From contig NZ_CP031834.1 in assembly GCF_003590645.1 (NCBI RefSeq), positions 3,534,501-3,598,500 of the forward strand: a stretch of DNA of 64,000 nucleotides. The letters run 5' to 3'. Positions 1-9,540 of this stretch are shown in pieces. The notes under the pieces are model-generated. The model saw only the letters and a program-made list of their open reading frames with translations. It ran no database searches and was not told the DNA's origin. Origin of the DNA: Mesorhizobium sp. DCY119. GTDB lineage: Bacteria; Pseudomonadota; Alphaproteobacteria; Rhizobiales; Rhizobiaceae. The position numbers were made by a program, and so were the translations under genes. Numbering within the stretch: position 1 is the stretch's first letter; each line of letters opens with the position of its first letter.

Positions 1-113
1 ACCCGGGCCTTCTGCAGGAAAACCGGACTGCGCAGGCCGGAAGTCAAGATGAAGTGGCCTTCCAGCACCGCGCCGGCTTCGCGAAAAATGTCCAGTACCT
101 GGTTCGTGTTCAT
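1..113 (-). CDS. pyrE: Orotate phosphoribosyltransferase, N-terminal fragment
   Basis: The first 37 codons of a minus-strand gene run off the left edge of the window. They read [20 protein letters not shown] and continue with an [12 protein letters not shown] stretch, the start typical of the alphaproteobacterial PyrE branch. PyrE makes orotidine 5'-phosphate from orotate and PRPP in pyrimidine synthesis. It starts 22 bp after the rsh stop, in the same direction, so the two are probably co-transcribed; an rsh-pyrE order is familiar in Rhizobiales. The catalytic and PRPP-binding regions lie outside the window. Confidence 0.85.
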   Translation of the reverse strand, partial: MNTNQVLDIFREAGAVLEGHFILTSGLRSPVFLQKAR

Positions 114-135
114 CCCGTTCCCGTCTTTAGAATAA

Positions 136-2361
136 TCAGCCATTAACGCGCCGCGCATCGCTGACGCTCGAGTTTTCCTTGAGCTGAGAGATCAGCCGGT
201 TGAGGTGCTTGAGGTCCCAGACTTCGAGGTCGATCAGCATCTCGGTGAAATCGGGCGCAGTCCGCACCATGGAAAGCGTATGGATGTTGGCGTCGTTTTC
301 GGCAATCACCTGTGCGATCTCGGCAAGCGACCCCGGCGCGTTGATGGCCACGACCGAGATGCGGGCCGGAAAGCGTTCCTTCGTCGCCTCATCGATATCC
401 CAGCGCACGTCGATCCAGCGCTCGGGCTGGTCGTCAAAGGCGGTCAGCGACGGCGACTGGATCGGATAGATGGTGATGCCAGATCCCGGCTGGACGATGC
501 CGATGATGCGATCGCCGGGCACTGCGCCTTCGGGCGCAAAACGCACCGGCAGATCGCCGCGTACGCCGCGGATGGGAACAGCGCCGCTTTCCTTGGCGGC
601 CTGCCTGTCCTTGCGCGAGGCACGGCCCGGAATCTGAAAGAGCATGCCGGCGGCGTTGCGGATTTTCGACCAGCCCTCCTCGCGCGGCTTGGGCGGCAGC
701 GTGACGCGCTCTTCCTTGAAATCGGGGTAGACGGCCTTCATCACATCCGTCGACGACAGCTCGCCGCGACCGACGGAGGACAGTACATCCTCGATGTCCT
801 TGCGGGCCAGCCGGTGCAGCACCGGCTTCAGGCTGTCCCTGGAAAAGGTCTTTCCCGAGCGCTCGAAGGCGCGCTCGAGAATGCGGACGCCGAGGCCCGA
901 ATACTGCTTGCGAATGGCATTCTTGGTCGCCCGTCGGATGGCGGCGCGCGCCTTGCCGGTGACGACGACCGATTCCCACGCCGCCGGCGGCACCTGTGCC
1001 TTGGAGCGGATGATCTCGACCTCGTCGCCATTCTTCAACTCGGTCATCAGCGGCATGATGCGGCCATTGACCTTGGCGCCGACGCAGGTGTCGCCGACAT
1101 CCGTGTGGACGGCGTAGGCGAAATCGATAGGTGTCGCACCGCGCGGCAGCGCGATCAGCATACCCTTGGGTGTGAAGCAGAACACCTGGTCCTGGAACAG
1201 CTCCAGTTTGGTGTTTTCCAGGAAGTCCTCGGGATTGTCGCCCTCGGACAATTGCTCGATGGTGCGCCGCAGCCAGGCGTAAGCGTTGGTTTCCTTGGAG
1301 ATGGTGTGGCTGGCGTTCACCTTGCCGCCGGTGTCCTTGTAGAGCGCGTGAACGGCCACGCCATATTCGGCAATCTTGTTCATCTCGCGCGTGCGAATCT
1401 GCAATTCGATGCGCTGGCGCGACGGACCGACGATCGTGGTGTGGATCGAGCGGTAGTCGTTCTGCTTCGGCGTCGAGATGTAATCCTTGAAACGGCCCGG
1501 AACCATCGACCAGGTCGTGTGAATCGCGCCGAGCGCGCGATAGCAATCCTCGACGCTCTCCACGACGACGCGGAAACCGAAAATGTCGGAAAGCTGCTCA
1601 AAGGAAAGCGCCTTGGCTTCCATCTTGCGGAAGACCGACCATGGCTTCTTCTGGCGGCTCTTGACGGTCGCGTTCAGGGCATATTTCTCGAAAAGCCCCG
1701 ACAGCGAATTCTCGATCTCGACGATAACGCCGCGATTGCGCTCGGAAATGTCGGCCAGGCGCGCCGTCACAGTGCGATAGGCTTCCGGGTTGATGTAGCG
1801 GAACGCCAGCTCCTCAAGCTCTTCGCGCATGCCCTGCATGCCCATGCGGCCGGCCAGCGGCGCATAGATTTCCATCGTCTCTTCGGCGATGCGCAGGCGC
1901 TTGTCGTCGCGCATGTGATCCAGCGTGCGCATATTGTGCAGCCGGTCGGCGAGCTTGACGAGAAGGACCCGAACATCCTCCGAGATCGCCAGCAGCAGCT
2001 TGCGCAGATTCTCTGCCTGCTCGGCCTTTTTCGAAACGAGATCGAGCTTCTTGAGCTTGGTCAGGCCCTCGACAAGCTTACCGAGGTCGGGGCCGAAGAG
2101 TTCGTCGATTTCCTGGCGGGTGGCGGTCGTGTCCTCGATCGTGTCATGCAGGAGCGCAACCGCGATGGTCGCCTCGTCCATATGCATGTCGGTGAGGATC
2201 GCGGCAACTTCGAGCGGATGCGAGAAATAAGGATCGCCGGAAGCCCGCTTCTGATGACCATGCTTCTGCATGGCGTAGACATATGCCTTGTTGAGAAGAG
2301 CCTCGTTCACGTCGGGCTTGTAGCGCTGAACGCGCTCGACAAGCTCATATTGACGCATCAT
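136..2361 (-). CDS. rsh: Bifunctional (p)ppGpp synthetase/hydrolase (RelA/SpoT homologue)
   Basis: This is the single long RSH enzyme of Rhizobiales. It makes and degrades (p)ppGpp in the stringent response. Domains in order are an N-terminal HD hydrolase with HDTIED near residues 72-77, the RelA/SpoT synthetase with GRFKDYI near residue 290, a TGS domain starting around [10 protein letters not shown], and a C-terminal ACT domain. An intact HD motif together with the RFKD form of the synthetase motif supports a bifunctional enzyme. I chose the start [11 protein letters not shown]; the upstream in-frame codons (MICEIWP) lie in the leader next to the rpoZ terminator. The length, about 741 aa, is normal for the family. 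rpoZ lies upstream and pyrE downstream, all on the minus strand. Confidence 0.95.
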   Translation of the reverse strand: MMRQYELVERVQRYKPDVNEALLNKAYVYAMQKHGHQKRASGDPYFSHPLEVAAILTDMHMDEATIAVALLHDTIEDTTATRQEIDELFGPDLGKLVEGLTKLKKLDLVSKKAEQAENLRKLLLAISEDVRVLLVKLADRLHNMRTLDHMRDDKRLRIAEETMEIYAPLAGRMGMQGMREELEELAFRYINPEAYRTVTARLADISERNRGVIVEIENSLSGLFEKYALNATVKSRQKKPWSVFRKMEAKALSFEQLSDIFGFRVVVESVEDCYRALGAIHTTWSMVPGRFKDYISTPKQNDYRSIHTTIVGPSRQRIELQIRTREMNKIAEYGVAVHALYKDTGGKVNASHTISKETNAYAWLRRTIEQLSEGDNPEDFLENTKLELFQDQVFCFTPKGMLIALPRGATPIDFAYAVHTDVGDTCVGAKVNGRIMPLMTELKNGDEVEIIRSKAQVPPAAWESVVVTGKARAAIRRATKNAIRKQYSGLGVRILERAFERSGKTFSRDSLKPVLHRLARKDIEDVLSSVGRGELSSTDVMKAVYPDFKEERVTLPPKPREEGWSKIRNAAGMLFQIPGRASRKDRQAAKESGAVPIRGVRGDLPVRFAPEGAVPGDRIIGIVQPGSGITIYPIQSPSLTAFDDQPERWIDVRWDIDEATKERFPARISVVAINAPGSLAEIAQVIAENDANIHTLSMVRTAPDFTEMLIDLEVWDLKHLNRLISQLKENSSVSDARRVNG

Positions 2362-2383
2362 GGGCCAAATCTCACAAATCAAT

Positions 2384-2420
2384 AAAAATCATGCGCCGCA
2401 TCGGTCGATACGGCGCATGA
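2384..2420 (-). terminator. Rho-independent terminator between rpoZ and rsh
   Basis: Perfect 10-bp arms TCATGCGCCG and CGGCGCATGA (2389-2398 and 2411-2420) enclose a 12-nt loop. On the minus strand the stem is followed by a run of Ts. It sits after the rpoZ stop and only about 23 bp before the rsh start, so it could limit read-through from rpoZ into rsh. Confidence 0.75.
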
Positions 2421-2471
2421 TAGATAGCCACGAAACGTCCGGCGCGAAAGTGCCGACAGTGTGTCTAAGGG

Positions 2472-2873
2472 TCAGTAATCGTCGCTTTTTTCCGGGGCGA
2501 CGAGACCTTCGATGCCGGCAAGGAGGTCTTCCTCGGTCATGCGGTCGAAAGTGACGTTGTCTTCTTCGCGATCTTCCTCGGCGGTGGCCACGGTGGCGTC
2601 GGCCTGGTCGATCAGTTCCTGACCGTCCGATTCCGGCTCGTCGACTTCGACATGCTTCTGCAGCGAGTGGATCAGATCTTCCTTCAGGTCGTCGGGCGAC
2701 AGCGTCTCGTCGGCGATTTCGCGCAGCGCCACGACCGGGTTCTTGTCGTTGTCGCGATTGACGGTGATCGCCGCACCCTGCGATATCTGACGGGCGCGAT
2801 GGCCGGCCAGAAGCACCAGTTCGAAGCGGTTGTCGACCTTATCAATGCAGTCTTCAACGGTTACGCGGGCCAT
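2472..2873 (-). CDS. rpoZ: RNA polymerase omega subunit
   Basis: This is the small omega subunit that helps assemble the beta-prime subunit of RNA polymerase. The N-terminus [20 protein letters not shown], followed by a [13 protein letters not shown] stretch, is the conserved omega core. The remaining half is an acidic tail rich in Glu and Asp ending EKSDDY, which is common in alphaproteobacterial RpoZ. The length of 133 aa is usual for the order. It lies upstream of rsh, the same association as rpoZ-spoT in gammaproteobacteria, but a strong terminator separates the two here. Confidence 0.95.
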   Translation of the reverse strand: MARVTVEDCIDKVDNRFELVLLAGHRARQISQGAAITVNRDNDKNPVVALREIADETLSPDDLKEDLIHSLQKHVEVDEPESDGQELIDQADATVATAEEDREEDNVTFDRMTEEDLLAGIEGLVAPEKSDDY

Positions 2874-3190
2874 GGATTGCCCCTTTCATACGTGGATGTG
2901 ATGGAAAACAGGCGCGCTCATTAACCCGAAAGCCCACGAAATACAAGGGCGAAGCCTGTGCCGAGAGAGTAGCCGAACCAGTAAGACCGCGATAGCACGC
3001 ACTGTCCACCATTCTTTTGTCCGAAAGATAATATCACATTTTCTTGCGATACCGTCCCAGCCCCTTGGAATGGCCGCAGTCGAGCGATATTTTCTCGTGC
3101 AATGGCTTGTGAAGTGATTTTCCAACGCAACCCAGCGGGCATCATCCGCGTATTTTATGAGATTGCCTATTTTTCCAAAGGATATTTCAC
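2874..3190. other. Divergent intergenic region rpoZ / NYN gene
   Basis: About 317 bp lie between the divergent rpoZ and NYN-protein starts. It must hold both promoters. Its NYN-proximal half is moderately AT-rich. I see no RNA gene, repeat or convincing small ORF. Confidence 0.5.
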
Positions 3191-3778
3191 ATGTTTGATC
3201 CCCGTGAAAAAATTGCGCTCTTCATAGACGGCGCCAATCTTTACGCGACATCACGCTCGCTTGGCTTCGATATCGACTATCGCAAGCTGCTTTCGAGTTT
3301 CCAGAAACGCGGCTATCTGCTGCGCGCCTACTATTACACCGCGCTGGTGGAGGATCAGGAATATTCCTCGATCCGCCCGCTGATCGACTGGCTCGACTAT
3401 AACGGCTTCAAGGTCGTGACCAAGCCGGCCAAGGAGTTCACCGACTCGACCGGCCGCCGCAAGATCAAGGGCAACATGGATATCGAACTGACCGTCGATG
3501 CGCTGGAGCTTTCCGATGTCGTCGACCACTATGTGATCTTCTCCGGCGACGGCGATTTCCGCACGCTCGTGGAAGCGCTGCAGCGGCGTGGACGAAAAGT
3601 CAGCGTGGTCTCCACCATGGCGTCGCAGCCGCCGATGATCTCCGACGATCTGCGCCGCCAGGCCGACCATTTCATCGACCTGATGACGCTGAAGAACGAG
3701 ATTGGCCGTGACCCGTCCGAAAGACCGGTCCGCCGTCCGGAGCCCGCCGAAACCGACACTGACGACGACGATTATTGA
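3191..3778 (+). CDS. NYN domain (LabA/DUF88-like) protein, putative nuclease
   Basis: The N-terminus shows the NYN/PIN-like fold. FIDGANLY carries the first acidic residue near residue 13, GNMDIELTVDAL follows in mid-protein, and FSGDGDF and a final SDDLRRQADHFIDL segment come after. NYN proteins are predicted metal-dependent RNases; in bacteria many are called LabA-like. The C-terminal 30 residues are charged and end in Asp repeats. At 195 aa the protein is the usual size. Its stop overlaps the next start by one base (TGATG), which implies translational coupling with a DNA glycosylase. Nuclease activity is inferred from the family only. Confidence 0.85.
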   Translation: MFDPREKIALFIDGANLYATSRSLGFDIDYRKLLSSFQKRGYLLRAYYYTALVEDQEYSSIRPLIDWLDYNGFKVVTKPAKEFTDSTGRRKIKGNMDIELTVDALELSDVVDHYVIFSGDGDFRTLVEALQRRGRKVSVVSTMASQPPMISDDLRRQADHFIDLMTLKNEIGRDPSERPVRRPEPAETDTDDDDY

Positions 3779-4431
3779 TGCAGACAACAGCTGTCGAACC
3801 GTCGCGCGACTGCTCGCTCTGTCCGCGCCTTCATGATTTCATTGCGCTGTGGCGCCAGCGCGAGCCGGGCTGGTTCAACGCGCCGGTGCCGACCTTCCTG
3901 CCGCCCGAGGGCGAAGACGCCGTGCGCTTCCTGATCGTCGGGCTGGCGCCCGGCCTGCGCGGCGCAAACCGCACCGGCCGCCCCTTCACCGGCGACTACG
4001 CCGGCGACCTGCTCTACGAGACGCTGATCCGTTTCGGACTCGCCCGAGGTCGTTTCGAGGCACGGCCCGATGACAGCCTCGAACTGATCTCCACTGCGAT
4101 CACCAACGCGGTTCGATGCGTGCCGCCCGAAAACAAACCGGTCGGCGCAGAGATCAACACCTGCCGCACATTTCTGGTACCGACGCTCAAGCGATTCAAG
4201 AATCTTGAGGCAGTGTTGACCTTGGGCACCATCGCCCATCAGTCCACCGTGCGCGCGCTTGGCGGACGTGTCGCCGGGCACCCGTTCCGGCATGGCGGGC
4301 GTCAGGAAATCGGTGATGTGACGGTGTTTTCCAGCTATCACTGCTCGCGTTACAACACCAACACCGGGCGGTTGACGACCGAGATGTTCGTGAGTGTTTT
4401 CAGTGATGTAGCGGAGTTTCTAAGCAAGTAG
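3778..4431 (+). CDS. Uracil-DNA glycosylase, family 5-like
   Basis: This is a base-excision repair glycosylase expected to remove uracil, and probably other deaminated bases, from DNA. Motif 1 reads GLAPGLRGANRTGRPFTGDY and the late motif HCSRYNTNTG corresponds to the C-terminal loop, the pattern of family 5 (UDGb). N-terminal Cys pairs (CSLCPRLHDF) and a mid-protein Cys (VRCVPPENKP), then CRTF, match the four Fe-S cluster ligands of thermophile-type UDGs. I chose the ATG at 3778 because it overlaps the preceding stop; a TTG one codon upstream is possible. It is the first of two UDG-superfamily genes in the window (see 46385). Confidence 0.85.
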   Translation: MQTTAVEPSRDCSLCPRLHDFIALWRQREPGWFNAPVPTFLPPEGEDAVRFLIVGLAPGLRGANRTGRPFTGDYAGDLLYETLIRFGLARGRFEARPDDSLELISTAITNAVRCVPPENKPVGAEINTCRTFLVPTLKRFKNLEAVLTLGTIAHQSTVRALGGRVAGHPFRHGGRQEIGDVTVFSSYHCSRYNTNTGRLTTEMFVSVFSDVAEFLSK

Positions 4432-4467
4432 ATTCAAGTTATCTATGGCTCTGATACTTATTCATTC

Positions 4468-4495
4468 GAAAAGCCAAATCAGTGGCTTTTCTTCC
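4468..4495. terminator. Bidirectional terminator between convergent UDG and smpB
   Basis: Perfect 9-bp arms GAAAAGCCA and TGGCTTTTC (4468-4476 and 4483-4491) surround a 6-nt loop. Short T-rich tracts flank it on both strands. It lies between the convergent glycosylase and smpB genes and can serve both. Confidence 0.65.
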
Positions 4496-4509
4496 GCCAG
4501 CGAGACCTC

Positions 4510-4986
4510 TCACCCCCGCTCTTTGAGCAGACGGCCTTTCTCTCGGTTCCAGTCGCGCTGTTTTTCGGTCTCGCGCTTATCGTGCAGTTTCTTGCCGCGG
4601 GCGATCGCCAGCAAAAGCTTGGCGCGGCCCTGGTCGTTGAAGTAGATCTTCAACGGCACCATGGTCATGCCTTCGCGGTCGACGCTCTGGCTCATGCGCG
4701 CCATCTCGCGCTTGTTGAGCAGCAGTTTGCGGCGACGGCGCGGCTCGTGGTTGAACCGGTTGCCCTGCAGATATTCCGGCAGATAGGAATTGATCAGCCA
4801 GAACTCGCCACCCTCCACCGAGGCATAGGATTCCTGGATATTGGCATGCCCCTGCCGCAGCGATTTGACCTCGGTTCCAGTCAGCACGATGCCGGCCTCG
4901 ACTGTGTCAAGGACCTCATAGGAAAACCGCGCCTTGCGGTTTTCCGCGGCGATCTTGTTGTTGGGATCGGATTTCTTCTGGTTCAT
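4510..4986 (-). CDS. smpB: SsrA-binding protein SmpB
   Basis: SmpB binds tmRNA and brings it to stalled ribosomes for trans-translation. The sequence shows the conserved order: [20 protein letters not shown], then TGTEVKSLR with the RNA-binding surface, then NSYLPEY and a basic C-terminal tail from [16 protein letters not shown] onward, which inserts into the decoding centre. The 158-aa length is typical. dapA lies upstream in the same direction, beyond a repeat-filled intergenic region, as in related Rhizobiales. The tmRNA gene is not in this window. Confidence 0.96.
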   Translation of the reverse strand: MNQKKSDPNNKIAAENRKARFSYEVLDTVEAGIVLTGTEVKSLRQGHANIQESYASVEGGEFWLINSYLPEYLQGNRFNHEPRRRRKLLLNKREMARMSQSVDREGMTMVPLKIYFNDQGRAKLLLAIARGKKLHDKRETEKQRDWNREKGRLLKERG

Positions 4987-5007
4987 GGCATCACATTGAC
5001 ACGGATT

Positions 5008-5169
5008 GGTGCGTCCTTCGAGGCTCGCTCCGCTCGCACCTCAGGATGAGGGAAGTAGGCGCATTTCTTAGTCCAAGTTTCCATCATACAGGCATTTCGG
5101 AACTTGGCTTTAAGTGTGCAGCCTCCCTCATCCTGAGGTGCGAGCGAAGCGAGCCTCGAAGGACGCACC
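5008..5169. repeat. Pair of inverted 46-bp interspersed repeats
   Basis: The segment 5008-5053 and the reverse complement of 5124-5169 match over 46 bp with one mismatch, separated by 70 bp. The unit contains GGTGCGTCCTTCGAGGCTCG and continues with TCGCACCTCAGGATGAGG, a sequence I recognise as dispersed through many Rhizobiales intergenic regions. It could fold into a very long cruciform or hairpin in smpB/dapA read-through RNA. Confidence 0.8.
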
Positions 5170-5221
5170 ACAAGGCCCCTCAAATGGCCCTGCGAGCCGA
5201 ATTCCGCAAGAGCTCTAATGA

Positions 5222-5326
5222 TTTAGAGCGAGATGACTTTCACTTGAATCTCCATCTCGCTCTAAACTTTTGTTCTTGAAGCGTGATCTTTTCCGAAAAG
5301 TCTGCAACTTTTCGGGATCATGCTCT
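5222..5326. repeat. Composite rhizobial palindromic repeat (RIME-like)
   Basis: Two palindromes lie side by side. The first has perfect 14-bp arms TTTAGAGCGAGATG and CATCTCGCTCTAAA (5222-5235 and 5253-5266). The second (5281-5326) is built on TGATCTTTTCCGAAAAGT and ACTTTTCGGGATCATGCTCT, the classic rhizobial mosaic element motif. The second unit runs into the dapA stop codon at 5325 and may act as its terminator or mRNA stabiliser. Confidence 0.8.
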
Positions 5327-6206
5327 AGTTGAGCAATCCGGCGTGCTTCATGGCGGCTTCGATCTTTTCAGCGGTGGCGTCTTCAACGGTCACCAGCGGC
5401 GAACGCAGAACGTTTTCCATCTTGCCCAACCGAGACAGGGCGTATTTCGCGCCGGAGACGCCGGGTTCGATGAAGATCGCCTTGTGCAGCGGCATCAGAC
5501 GGTCCTGCAACTCGATCGCCCGCTCCTTGTCGCCATTGAGCGTCGCCTCCTGGAATTCGGCGCAAAGCCGCGGCGCAACATTCGACGTCACCGAAATCGC
5601 GCCGACACCGCCATGCGCGTTGAAGCCGAGGGCGGAAGCATCCTCGCCCGAAAGCTGGATGAAATCCTTGCCGCAGGTGATGCGCTGTTCGGAAACCCGC
5701 TCGACCTTGCCGGTGGCATCCTTGACGCCGACGATGTTCTTGAAGTCGTGCGCCAGCCGTCCCATCGTCTCCGGCGTCATGTCGATCACCGAGCGCGGCG
5801 GGATGTTGTAGATGATGATCGGCAGGCTGGTGGACTGGGCAACCGCCGCGAAATGCGCATAAAGACCGCGCTGCGTCGGCCTGTTGTAATAGGGCGTGAC
5901 AACCAGAACGGCATCCGCGCCGACCTTTTCGGCGTGCTCGACCAGTCCGACTGCCTCAGCCGTGTTGTTGGAACCGGCGCCTGCAACCACGGGCACCCTG
6001 CCCTTTGCGACCTCGACGCAGGCCTTCACGACAAGGCGATGCTCTTCGTGGGAAAGCGTTGGCGACTCGCCTGTCGTGCCGACAGGAACAAGGCCTGTCG
6101 TGCCTTCGGCTATCTGCCATTCGACGAATGCGCGAAAGGCTTTCTCGTCGAAACGCCCGCTCTTTTCGAACGGTGTAACGAGCGCGGTAAGCGAGCCTCT
6201 CAGCAT
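5325..6206 (-). CDS. dapA: 4-hydroxy-tetrahydrodipicolinate synthase
   Basis: DapA condenses pyruvate with aspartate semialdehyde, the first committed step to diaminopimelate and lysine. The 293-aa protein starts [13 protein letters not shown]. It carries the GTTGES phosphate/pyruvate loop near residues 43-48, the catalytic Tyr133 in [10 protein letters not shown] and the Schiff-base Lys162 in VGVKDATG. These are the same as or next to the E. coli numbering. A lytic transglycosylase gene diverges upstream and smpB follows downstream, so the cluster joins cell-wall precursor supply to wall turnover. The gene end is embedded in a palindromic repeat. Confidence 0.96.
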   Translation of the reverse strand: MLRGSLTALVTPFEKSGRFDEKAFRAFVEWQIAEGTTGLVPVGTTGESPTLSHEEHRLVVKACVEVAKGRVPVVAGAGSNNTAEAVGLVEHAEKVGADAVLVVTPYYNRPTQRGLYAHFAAVAQSTSLPIIIYNIPPRSVIDMTPETMGRLAHDFKNIVGVKDATGKVERVSEQRITCGKDFIQLSGEDASALGFNAHGGVGAISVTSNVAPRLCAEFQEATLNGDKERAIELQDRLMPLHKAIFIEPGVSGAKYALSRLGKMENVLRSPLVTVEDATAEKIEAAMKHAGLLN

Positions 6207-6451
6207 TTCGTTCTACTCCCTGGAACCACCCGGTTCCGCAATAGTGTGATTGACGCCGGCTTTCTAACCGAAAGCAAGGCCGGGCACCATAGTCTTGACA
6301 TCAGCTTGCGGCAAGGATCGAGCAAAGCAGAAAGCGGACAAAACAAGGAGCTGCGATAACCTTTCGTTAACCCGCCCTTCACCACCGACGACTAGGCTTT
6401 TTGTAACCCGACCCCATTTGTATCCTGTATGGACAGGGAATAGAAAAGAGC

Positions 6452-8485
6452 ATGCCAGGCAACAGGCAACACCGTTTCGCGCTGATCGGCGCGATTTTCG
6501 CATTGACGCCCGCTCTCGCGATCGGCGCGAGCGTCGACGCGCAGACCACTTCGGCCATTCCAGCACGGCCCGGCGACTTCGTAGACGCCGGATCGACCGC
6601 GATCGGCAGCATCGGCAATCTGAAGAGCGGGCTTGATGCACTTTCTGCGCAGGAGGTAGGCCGCGCGCGCGCCGTGCGCGACAGTCTTTCAGAAAATTCG
6701 CTCGATCGGCACATCCTCGCCTGGGCCATCGCGCTTCGCGGCGGCGATCTCGTGCCGAGCGGCGACATTGCTGCAGCCGCACAGGCGCTGCCCGGCTGGC
6801 CCGGCATGGCCGCACTGCGCCGAAACAGCGAAAAAGCGCTTTTCCGCGAGAATCCTGCCCCGCAGACGGTGGTGCGCGCCTTTGGCGGCTCGCAGCCGCA
6901 AACCGTCGAGGGCGTCACTCTTCTGTCGCGGGCCTATGTAGCGCTGGGAAACCGCGATGCGGCGCGTTCCGTCCTGTCGCCTTTCTGGCGCGTCGAGAAG
7001 CTCGAAGCCAAGGACGAAGTCTCGATTATCAATGAATTCGGCAGCCTCATCCCGGCGGCGGATCATCGTTTCCGCATGGAGCGCATGCTCTACGCTGAGC
7101 GCGTCAATTCGGCCAAGCGCGTGGCGGGCCTTGCCGGCGCGCAAGCATTGGCAGATGCCTGGAGCGCAGTGATCAAGGGCGACAAGGGCGCGCAAAAGCT
7201 GCTCGACGCAGTGCCTGCGGTACAACGGTCCGCCGGCTACATGTTTGCGCAGGCGCGGTATCTACGGCGCAGCGAAAACTTCACGCAAGCCGCCGCCGTG
7301 ATGCTCAAGGCACCAACGGACAAGGCTTCGCTCGTCGATCCGGACTCCTGGTGGATAGAGCGGCGGTCTCTGTCGCGCGAACTTGTCGACAAGGGCGACA
7401 TGAAGACCGCCTATCGCATCGTCGCCGCACATGCTGCGGAAAGCCCCACCAATGCCGCCGATGCCGAATTTCATGCCGGTTGGTATGCCCTGCGCGGCCT
7501 GAACGATGCAAAAACCGCCGAAAAGCATTTTGCACGCATCGCCGACCTCGCCGAGGGATCAATTTCGAAGTCGCGCGCCTATTACTGGCTCGGCCGCGCG
7601 GCCGAAGCCGGCGGACCAGGAAACTCGAAAGCCTATTTCGAACGCGCGGCTGGCTATGGCACCACCTTCTACGGCCAGCTTGCCGCCGAGCGCATCGGCC
7701 GCGGGGTGATAAATGTCGCCTACCCCTCGCCGACTGCCGCCGACCGGCGCGATTTTGCCCAGCGCGAAGCCGTCAATGCCATCAAGCGGCTGGAAGACGC
7801 AGGCTATGCAAGCCTTGCCGACACGCTCTACCGCGATCTGGCCGGACAACTGACAAGCCCGGGCGAACTGGCCCTGCTCGCGGTCATGGCGGAAAAGCGC
7901 GACAACCATTTCCTCGCGTTGAGGGTCGGAAAGATCGCCGCCGCACGCGGCATCGAAATCGGGGCTCTGTCGCATCCGATCGGTGTGATACCGGCCAACG
8001 CCAATATTTCCGGCTCGGGCAAGGCGCTTGCCTACGCCATCGCCAGACAGGAAAGCGAGTTCAATGTTGCAGCGGTTTCAAGAGTAGGCGCGCTCGGCCT
8101 GCTGCAATTGATGCCCGGCACTGCCAAGGATCTGGCGAAAAAGAGCGGCCTGCCCTATTCGCAGGCGCGTCTGACCACGGACGCCGGCTATAACGCCGCG
8201 TTGGGCGCGGCATTCCTCGGTGAACAGCTCGGCCGCTTCAACGGCTCCTATGTGCTGACCTTCGCCGGCTACAATGCCGGGCCGCGTCGCGCTCAGGATT
8301 GGATTACCCGATACGGTGATCCACGCGGCAAGGATGTGGACACTGTCGTGGACTGGATCGAGCGCATCCCCTTCTCCGAGACACGCAGCTATGTGCAGCG
8401 CGTCATGGAAAACTATCAGGTCTACAAGATGCGCCTGTCAGGCAAATTCGACATCGTCGCGGATCTGGTGAACGGACGCGGCTGA
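6452..8485 (+). CDS. Soluble lytic murein transglycosylase (Slt-type)
   Basis: This is a periplasmic enzyme that cleaves peptidoglycan glycan strands to 1,6-anhydro products. A signal peptide covers about residues 1-30 (hydrophobic ALIGAIFALTPALAIGA, cleavage near VDAQ). A long alpha-helical superhelix follows, and the C-terminal SLT domain occupies about residues 515-650. The catalytic Glu534 lies in AIARQESEFN, followed by GALGLLQLMPGTA and AGYNAGP, the standard family-1 motifs. At 677 aa it matches Slt70-like proteins. It diverges from dapA across about 245 bp and is followed by an inverted repeat at 8511-8551 (10-bp arms) that may end transcription. Confidence 0.92.
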   Translation: MPGNRQHRFALIGAIFALTPALAIGASVDAQTTSAIPARPGDFVDAGSTAIGSIGNLKSGLDALSAQEVGRARAVRDSLSENSLDRHILAWAIALRGGDLVPSGDIAAAAQALPGWPGMAALRRNSEKALFRENPAPQTVVRAFGGSQPQTVEGVTLLSRAYVALGNRDAARSVLSPFWRVEKLEAKDEVSIINEFGSLIPAADHRFRMERMLYAERVNSAKRVAGLAGAQALADAWSAVIKGDKGAQKLLDAVPAVQRSAGYMFAQARYLRRSENFTQAAAVMLKAPTDKASLVDPDSWWIERRSLSRELVDKGDMKTAYRIVAAHAAESPTNAADAEFHAGWYALRGLNDAKTAEKHFARIADLAEGSISKSRAYYWLGRAAEAGGPGNSKAYFERAAGYGTTFYGQLAAERIGRGVINVAYPSPTAADRRDFAQREAVNAIKRLEDAGYASLADTLYRDLAGQLTSPGELALLAVMAEKRDNHFLALRVGKIAAARGIEIGALSHPIGVIPANANISGSGKALAYAIARQESEFNVAAVSRVGALGLLQLMPGTAKDLAKKSGLPYSQARLTTDAGYNAALGAAFLGEQLGRFNGSYVLTFAGYNAGPRRAQDWITRYGDPRGKDVDTVVDWIERIPFSETRSYVQRVMENYQVYKMRLSGKFDIVADLVNGRG

Positions 8486-8510
8486 TCCTGCAAGTCCAGG
8501 TTGAGATTCA

Positions 8511-8551
8511 TACCCGCCGCTAACGGCTTGCATCACGCTTCGCGGCGGGTA
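8511..8551. repeat. Inverted repeat after the transglycosylase gene
   Basis: Arms TACCCGCCGC and GCGGCGGGTA pair perfectly over 10 bp with a 21-nt loop, about 25 bp after the transglycosylase stop. There is no T tract, so it is either a weak terminator or an mRNA-stabilising hairpin. Confidence 0.5.
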
Positions 8552-8598
8552 ATCCTGCAGGCGCCTCACATTCACGGCGTGTTTTGGACAGGTGCCAA

Positions 8599-9489
8599 TT
8601 GAGTTCTTCTCTCGGCTTTTCAGACTTCTTCTATTCTGCACCGGACGGGCTTCGGCTACATGCCCGCATCTATGGGGAAGACATCACCGGATCGACACCG
8701 GTGATCTGCCTTCCGGGTCTGACCCGCAATACCCGGGATTTCCACGAACTGGCACTGTTTCTTTCACGCAGGGCAAAAACACGACGTAAAGTTGTAGCAT
8801 TCGATTACCGTGGTCGCGGTGAGTCGGCTTATGACAAGGACTGGCAGAACTACAACGTCGCCGTCGAAGCAGGCGACATCCTCGCCGGACTTGCTGCACT
8901 CGATATAGAACACGGCGCCTTTATCGGCACCTCGCGCGGCGGGTTGATTATCCATGTTCTGGGAGCGATGCGCCCGACAATTCTGAAAGCGGTCGTTCTC
9001 AACGATATCGGCCCGGTCCTTGAAGGTGCCGGCCTTGCTCATATACGCGCCTATCTCGAACGCGCACCAAAGCCGAAAAGCATCGCTGATGCGATTGCCA
9101 TCCAGCGCACGACGCATGGCCAGGCCTTCTCGGCACTAACTGACGCGGATTGGGAGCGCTTTGTCGGTGCGCTCTATCGCACCAACGCTGCCGCGCCGGT
9201 GGCGGATTTCGATCCGGCGTTGCTGAAAACCGTCACAAGCATGGATCTCAGCGTGCCGCTTCCGGTTCTGTGGCCGCAATTCGAGGGTTTGAAAGGGGTG
9301 CCGATGCTCGCCATTCGCGGCGAGAACTCAAAACTTCTATCGGCAGAGACGCTCAAGGAAATGGCCGCGCGTCATCCCGCGATCAAAACGATCACCGTCG
9401 AAGGCCAGGGCCACGCGCCGCTGCTTGAGACGGGCAAACTGCCCAGACAGATCGCTACGTTTTTGGAAAAGGCCGATCACGGCACATAG
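8599..9489 (+). CDS. Alpha/beta hydrolase
   Basis: This is an alpha/beta-fold hydrolase of unknown substrate. The nucleophile elbow is GTSRGG with Ser112, and His272 lies in the final EGQGHAPLLE segment; the oxyanion region is around VICLPGLTRNTRDF. The gene lacks an ATG start. I chose TTG at 8599, which has AGG about 7 bp upstream and gives 296 aa; TTG at 8584 is the alternative. No signal peptide or membrane segment is visible, so it is probably cytoplasmic. It is followed by the strong terminator shared with the convergent porin gene. Confidence 0.85.
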   Translation: MSSSLGFSDFFYSAPDGLRLHARIYGEDITGSTPVICLPGLTRNTRDFHELALFLSRRAKTRRKVVAFDYRGRGESAYDKDWQNYNVAVEAGDILAGLAALDIEHGAFIGTSRGGLIIHVLGAMRPTILKAVVLNDIGPVLEGAGLAHIRAYLERAPKPKSIADAIAIQRTTHGQAFSALTDADWERFVGALYRTNAAAPVADFDPALLKTVTSMDLSVPLPVLWPQFEGLKGVPMLAIRGENSKLLSAETLKEMAARHPAIKTITVEGQGHAPLLETGKLPRQIATFLEKADHGT

Positions 9490-9540
9490 TCTATCGGCTA
9501 CGTAAACGACTGTTATTTCGATATATTTTTCAATCAATAA

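Noticed and set aside
205-2385. 726-codon plus-strand open frame opposite rsh
   Set aside because: It is the antisense shadow of rsh in a GC-rich genome; the translation is rich in Arg, His and Gly with no family resemblance.
4987-5324. tmRNA gene next to smpB
   Set aside because: The region is filled by palindromic repeats and lacks tRNA-like ends or a tag reading frame.
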